Part shown: one piece after another, positions 59,689 through 64,000 of the stretch
How the letters are laid out: each line of letters begins with the position of its first letter
Numbering within the stretch: position 1 is the first letter of the stretch
Origin: Jacaranda mimosifolia
Taxonomy: Eukaryota > Streptophyta > Magnoliopsida > Lamiales > Bignoniaceae
Direction of reading: 5' to 3'
Assembly: GCA_018894105.1 (NCBI GenBank)
Contig: CM032118.1
Span: forward strand, 32,406,690 to 32,470,689
Length of the DNA stretch: 64,000 nucleotides
The notes under the pieces: model-generated
Databases searched by the model: none
What the model saw: the letters and a program-made list of their open reading frames with translations, nothing else
What the model was told of the DNA's origin: nothing
Position numbers and translations under genes: made by a program

Positions 59689-60567
59689 CTAATCTCCTAC
59701 CTGGAAGCTCTTTTGTTGAACTTTCTTGTTGTAATGCCTTGCCATGCTATTTTTGTATTCCTGGATCTTAATATATGCTCGATCCCTCTTTTCCTCAATA
59801 ACCTTTAACTCAAACTCCCGTGTTTCACCGTTACTCTTTAATTCACATTCCAGGACTCGCCGGATGGGCTCACCTATTTCAGCTGGGATTACTGCTTCTG
59901 CCCCATACACTAGGCAGCATGGGGTCTTTCCAGTTGCTGTCTTAGGAGTAGTGCGATTAGCCCACAAGACTCATTAGAGCTCATCTGCCCAGTCTCCTTT
60001 CGCCTCTATCAAGCAAGCTTTGAGACTTTTTAAGAGGTCAAGATTCATAGCCTCGAATTAGCTATTCGCCTTTGGGTTCCCCACCTATGTGAATCGCTAC
60101 TTGATCTTGAGCTCCTTACACCAGCTTGTTATCTTCTTTTCATTGAATTGAGTTCAATTATCAGAGATTAGAACCCTTAGAATCTCAAACCTGCATATAA
60201 TATTCTTCCAAATGAAGTTGATGACCTCATTTTCGATGACATTTACTGATGCCTTTGCCTCCACCCATTTAATGAAATACTCTTCTGCCACTATCATAAA
60301 TCATTTTTAGCCCTTGGTGGGTGGGAGAAAACCTAATATATCGGTCCCCTATTGATCAAATGGACATGATACTGGATTGGGCTCTATTGGAACAACGGGC
60401 CTACGGGTAAAATTTGCATGGAACTGGCATTTCTCACATATTTTCACTAAGGCTATCGTGTCCTGATTCATACTGGGCCAGAAATAGCCTTGTCTAAGGG
60501 TCTTCAAAGCTAAGGACGTCTCTCCTAAGTGATTTCCACAACTTCCTTCATGAATCTCCCTCATCAC
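59689..60567 (-). pseudogene. Integrase remnant of the Tat element
   Basis: The N-terminal zinc-binding part (60567-60349) has the His pair in EIHEGSCGNH and the Cys pair in CEKC. In the core, 'EYFIKWVEAKAS' has Glu where the first catalytic Asp is usual, and a TGA (60156-60154) directly follows 'ISDN', replacing the Gly of the conserved DNG. The C-terminal part (59967-59689, 'KTPCCLVYGAEAVIPAEIG') is readable. The enzyme would be dead. Confidence 0.8.
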
Positions 60568-60738
60568 CTAATGGATCCTCTCAAGTTCCAGGGATTTTAG
60601 CAGTGGCCCCTCAATGGACCTCTTATATAGTTTCCCATTAACCATGGTGAACCAATTTACCCTGAAGGCTATCATTTGCGCTTTTTTTAGATCCTCTGGC
60701 AAAATCCCATCCGTTAGGTATCGAACCAAATCATCCTT

Positions 60739-61287
60739 TTAAGTTGCTCCCATATGAGTCTGCATTATCGCATCTTTCTCAGAGGCATCACTCTTCAGCT
60801 CAGACTGTTCGGCCACCAAAAAAGTTATTAACGCACTTCGAGTTCCTTTGGTTGAATTGCCAAACTTGGCCAAAGCATCAACCCTCTTATTTTCCTCCCT
60901 TAGTATCTGCTGCACTCGACAAAACATAAACCTTGACATGATTTCCTTTACCTTTTTCAAGTATTCTGTCATAGATTTTTCTCGGGTCTCAAATGTCCCC
61001 TTGATTTGGAGTGCCACAAGCTGAAAATCCGTATAAACATTTAGCTTTTTAATGTTCATGTGCTTTGCTGTCTTCAATCCTATGATCATTACCTCATACT
61101 CAGCCTTATTGTTGGTGACCCTGAAGGCTAGTTTAACTGCATACTTGAGCTCAATAGACTTGGGTCCTTTGAAGAAAATTTCAGCTCCTCCAAATTGTGA
61201 ATTGGCCAATCCATCAACGTGTATCATCCAAGTTCCTTTATTGGGCTCGGGGTCTTGTCCAACCATCTCGACCATAAAGTCTGCCAA
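60739..61287 (-). pseudogene. RNase H domain of the Tat element
   Basis: An uninterrupted 182-codon segment. The acidic catalytic residues are still visible in context: Asp in IHVDGLAN, Glu in NNKAEYEVM, Asp in VYTDFQLV and Asp in RVDALAKFG. It is the best preserved domain of the element but is cut off from reverse transcriptase by stops, so it is classed with the pseudogene. Confidence 0.8.
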
Positions 61288-61709
61288 AACCTGTGCTTTT
61301 ATGGAGCTCCTACTTTGACACTCTAGGTCGAACTCCCCTAGTTACATTGCCTACTTGACCAATCTCCTCGAAATGTCTGACTTGGCAAGAACCTATTTCA
61401 GAGGTTGGTTAGTCAATATAATAATTTTATGAGATCGAAACTAGGGCCTTAATTTTCTCACTGCCACCACAAAAGCCAAAGCCACCTTCTCGACCTCCAA
61501 GTATCTACTCTCGGCTCCTTGTAACAACTTGATCACATATAGACTGGCTTGTGAATCAAGTTCTCTTCCCTAACTAACACCGAGCTCATTGTATACTCTG
61601 ACGTTACCAAATATAAGTATAGGGGCTCTCCAGAAATAAGCTTCACTAACAGAGGTGGTGAGGCTAAGTACACTTTGAGGTCTTGAAAAGCCCTTTCACA
61701 TTCCTCATC

Positions 61710-62353
61710 CTACTGGAAGCTCCTGATATTTCTCAAGACCTTGAAGAAAGGCAAGCTTTTATTTGTCGATCTCAAGATGAACCGATTTAAAGATGCGATC
61801 CTTCCTCTCAATTTCTGCACATCCTTCACTGACTTGGGTGAGCTCATGTCTGCTATTGCTTTGATCTTCTCGAGATTAACTTCTATTCCACGTTTCACTA
61901 ATTAGGTAACCCAAGAACTTTCCACTTTTTTACCCCAAAGGTGCACTTTGCCGAGTTGAGTTTTATCCTATATTTTGTCATAATAGCAAAGGCTTCTTCC
62001 AAATGCACTAAGTGGTCGGGTTCATTCAAGCTCTTGACCAGCATATCATCAATATAGACCTCCATACTTACCCCAATAAGGTCTAAACATTTTGTTCACT
62101 AGCCTCTGGTGTGTTGCCCCCGTATTCTTTAACCTGAATGGCATAAGATTGTAACAGAATAGTCCTCTCTCTGTGACGAGGTTGTTTTATCTTTGTCTTT
62201 CTCTACCATAAAGATTTGATGATACCCCTGTAAGGCATCCATCATGCTAAAAAAGGTGTATCCTATTGTTGAGTTTACCAAGGCATCGATCCGAGGTAAG
62301 GGGTAGAAGTTATTGGGATAGGTCTTCTTTAAGTCTGAATAGTCCATCCACAT
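61710..62353 (-). pseudogene. Reverse transcriptase remnant of the Tat element
   Basis: Palm/finger sequence (62353-62129) includes 'NNFYPLPRIDALVNSTIGY' and 'FFSMMDALQGYHQI'. The catalytic YIDD box is at about 62045-62059 ('VYIDDMLV'). The thumb-side segment (61898-61710) reads 'RGIEVNLEKIKAI' and 'LRGRIASLNRFI'. Frames change and stops occur between the pieces. Confidence 0.85.
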
Positions 62354-63011
62354 TCTCTATCTCCCTTTCATTTTCGGTACAACCACCACATTCGAGAGCC
62401 ATTTTGTGAATTCAATCTCAACAACATATCCTGCCTCTAATAACTTGTTAACTTCCTCTTTTATGATTCGATTTTTCATTGCCCCATAATTTTTTTTTCT
62501 TTTGTTTGACGAATGTTATCTGGGGGTCCATATTTAGCCTATATACACTATCACTTCGGGGTCTATCCCTTCAAAATCCAAAGGTATCCATGCAAAGATA
62601 TTCGCATTCTTCCTCAAGAACTCGATAGTTAAAAGTTTTAGCCAGCTCTATTCTACATTCTTCCATTTACCTTTTTTTGTTCTCCTCTTGAGGGCTCAAG
62701 TTAGCGATTTCCTCAACTGAAGTAATGATTTTTTTCTTCCCCTTCGACCCCGAGCTCTCTCCCTTGGACCCTGAACTCTCTATCTTGAGCCTCTTTTTTA
62801 AAGACATGTGATGACATTCTCTTGCCTCCTACTGATCACAACGTACCTCCCCTATTCCTCCTTTCGTTGGAAGTTTCATCTTCAAATGAAAAGTCGACAC
62901 TACTACTTGGAATTGATTTAATCGAGGTCTTCTCAAGACTACTTTATATGCGAATAGGGCATCCACCACTAGGAACTTCAGCATAGGTGTCCTGGTACAT
63001 GGTTCTGTCCT

Positions 63012-63215
63012 TTAGGAGATTGGGAGGTCTATAGTCCTAACAGGCGTGACCTCGGCCCCTCCAAATCCTATCAGGAAGGTGTACGCAGGTGTGATCCTTG
63101 TGAGCGTGAGCTTCATCTTTTTCAAGACCTCCAGAAATATTATATCCACAGAACTCCTATTGTCCACCAAAACCTTATGCACAGAGAAATTAGCTATGTC
63201 CATTGTAATGACCAT
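63012..63215 (-). pseudogene. Retroviral-type aspartic protease remnant
   Basis: 'VHKVLVDNRSSVDIIF' aligns with the family active site, in which D-T/S-G-S is normal; here the triad reads D-N-R. 'FLIGFGGAEVTPVRTIDLPI' is also typical of the Tat Gag-protease. The altered triad predicts no activity. Confidence 0.75.
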
Positions 63216-63439
63216 GGGTTTATTTTGTAGCCCAACGACCCCCTAAGAGTCTCTGCCATCAAAAGTGATTGTGGGTTGGTTAGCAATATTTAGCACAGGA
63301 TTTATTTTCTTTTGACTTACCTCATTCCTGATGGACTTGACATACTTCTTTCTTGCATTACGCGAGTCTCCCTAGGTTGGTCCTTATGCTATCATATATA
63401 TGACCCCTCGTCATGGTAAATTGTCCCCCACTGGGTTAT

Positions 63440-64000
63440 TTAAAATCTCCTTGCTATTCTTTTCCCTGCTAAGGGACCTATTACGGGATTGGATCTGTTC
63501 CTCTTCTTCACGTGCTCTTCTTTGGGCTCTTGCCCTTTGAACCTGAACTCTTTCAGGTAGCCTTGCATAATGAGTCTCTCCACTTCATCTTTTAGTCGAA
63601 TACAGTCATCAGTGTCGTGCCCTCGATCTTTGTGGAAACAACAATACTTGTTCGAGTTCCGTCTTACCGGCATATCTTGCATCTTCCTTGGCCACTACAA
63701 TATCTTAGACCCCTCAATGACCATAAGCACATGGGACCTCGTGGTGTTGAGCGGGGCATAATGGTTGTACTTCCGTAGTGGAGAGAGGTAACAATCTTTT
63801 TTAGATCGAGATTTGTGAGGTCCTTGATCTTTTTTAGATCTACGATGAGTATTTTTTGTCCACTCGTGGTCCTTTATGGCATTAATCTCTTCCTCATGGA
63901 TGTAACGCTGAGCCTACTCCATCAACTGCTCCATGTCATTAGGGGGCTCCCTAGTAAGAGCCGAAGCTAGAGGTCCTTTTTTGAGCTTATGGATGAGGAT
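63440..64000 (-). pseudogene. Gag remnant of the Tat element (runs off the window)
   Basis: 63682-63440 encodes a conserved Gag C-terminal part with the zinc-binding 'CCFHKDRGHDTDDC' (C-x3-C-like, H, C) and 'LKDEVERLIMQGYLKEF'. Further right, on the same strand, 'KLKKGPLASALTREPPNDMEQLME' is followed by a stop and 'AQRYIHEEEINAIK', the end of the gag core. It continues beyond 64000. Confidence 0.75.

Larger units (their letters stand above)
55319..64000 (-). mobile_element. Degenerate Ty3/gypsy retrotransposon, Tat lineage, 3' part (continues past the window)
   Basis: On the minus strand, from right to left, the order is gag, protease, reverse transcriptase, RNase H, integrase, tandem repeats, an opposite-strand ORF, then LTR-like sequence. 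RNase H before integrase with no chromodomain, plus an additional antisense ORF between pol and the 3' LTR, is the arrangement described for Tat-lineage elements. All ORFs carry stops or frameshifts. The left edge is placed tentatively at the TG of 'TGATGCAGTTTGG' (55319). The 5' LTR would be to the right of 64000, so neither LTR pairing nor target duplication can be checked here. Confidence 0.8.

Overview
The window is nuclear DNA of a flowering plant, most likely a eudicot. It is AT-rich, its genes carry GT-AG introns, and it holds four recognisable plant gene families separated by nested plant transposable elements. The gene set (a WEB/TREPH1-type coiled-coil protein, a GDSL esterase/lipase, a sucrase/ferredoxin-like Fe-S protein and a SEC14-like lipid transfer protein) fits a euchromatic arm invaded by repeats. 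From memory, Arabidopsis At5g55860 (WEB/TREPH1) and At5g55900 (sucrase/ferredoxin-like) lie close together, so local synteny is plausible but unchecked.

Layout: 1-3665 is upstream DNA with a Tourist-like MITE (859-1286) and the leader of the WEB gene. An intact two-exon WEB gene (3666-6181, +) faces an intact five-exon GDSL gene (7021-8635, -). A Helitron (9115-10343) and then a CACTA element (10384-28145) follow. The CACTA is a nest: a small gag-bearing non-autonomous LTR element with 81-bp tandem repeats (11639-15545, plus LTR debris to about 16098), and an 11.4-kb LTR element with about 4-kb LTRs and a perfect 5-bp target duplication (16174-27551), whose 3' LTR itself carries a 355-bp Mutator-like MITE with a perfect 9-bp target duplication. 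From 28146 the pre-insertion sequence resumes.

The block of about 5 kb that starts inside the last WEB exon and runs through the GDSL gene and its upstream flank occurs twice in direct orientation: about 5290-29990 (interrupted by the Helitron and CACTA) and about 40700-45815. The second copy is decayed: WEB is 5'-truncated with a premature stop, and GDSL has a 1-base frameshift in exon 2. It supplies an empty-site reference that defines the Helitron and CACTA ends in copy 1. A stretch of about 620 bp in the GDSL genes is almost identical between copies while both sides are more diverged, which suggests gene conversion. Between the copies (29991-40690) I see no intact gene, only a plastid-derived piece with part of trnQ, a second TAA-flanked MITE, a possible 1.1-kb DNA transposon and AT-rich sequence.

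To the right are the sucrase/ferredoxin-like gene (46227-49763, +, five exons, complete) and a SEC14-like gene (51018-54408, -, ten exons visible). The first coding exon of the SEC14 gene is not in the window, and a degenerate Ty3/gypsy Tat-lineage element on the minus strand (about 55319 to past 64000) occupies the place where it should be. That element has gag, protease, reverse transcriptase, RNase H and integrase remnants on the minus strand, and between pol and its 3' LTR a 61-bp tandem array and a decayed additional ORF on the opposite strand with its own TATA-like box.

No CRISPR, operon, intact tRNA or rRNA gene was seen. The most interesting material is evolutionary: a datable nest of at least four levels, a patchy conversion tract between paralogues, and an antisense-ORF retroelement probably sitting in a host intron.
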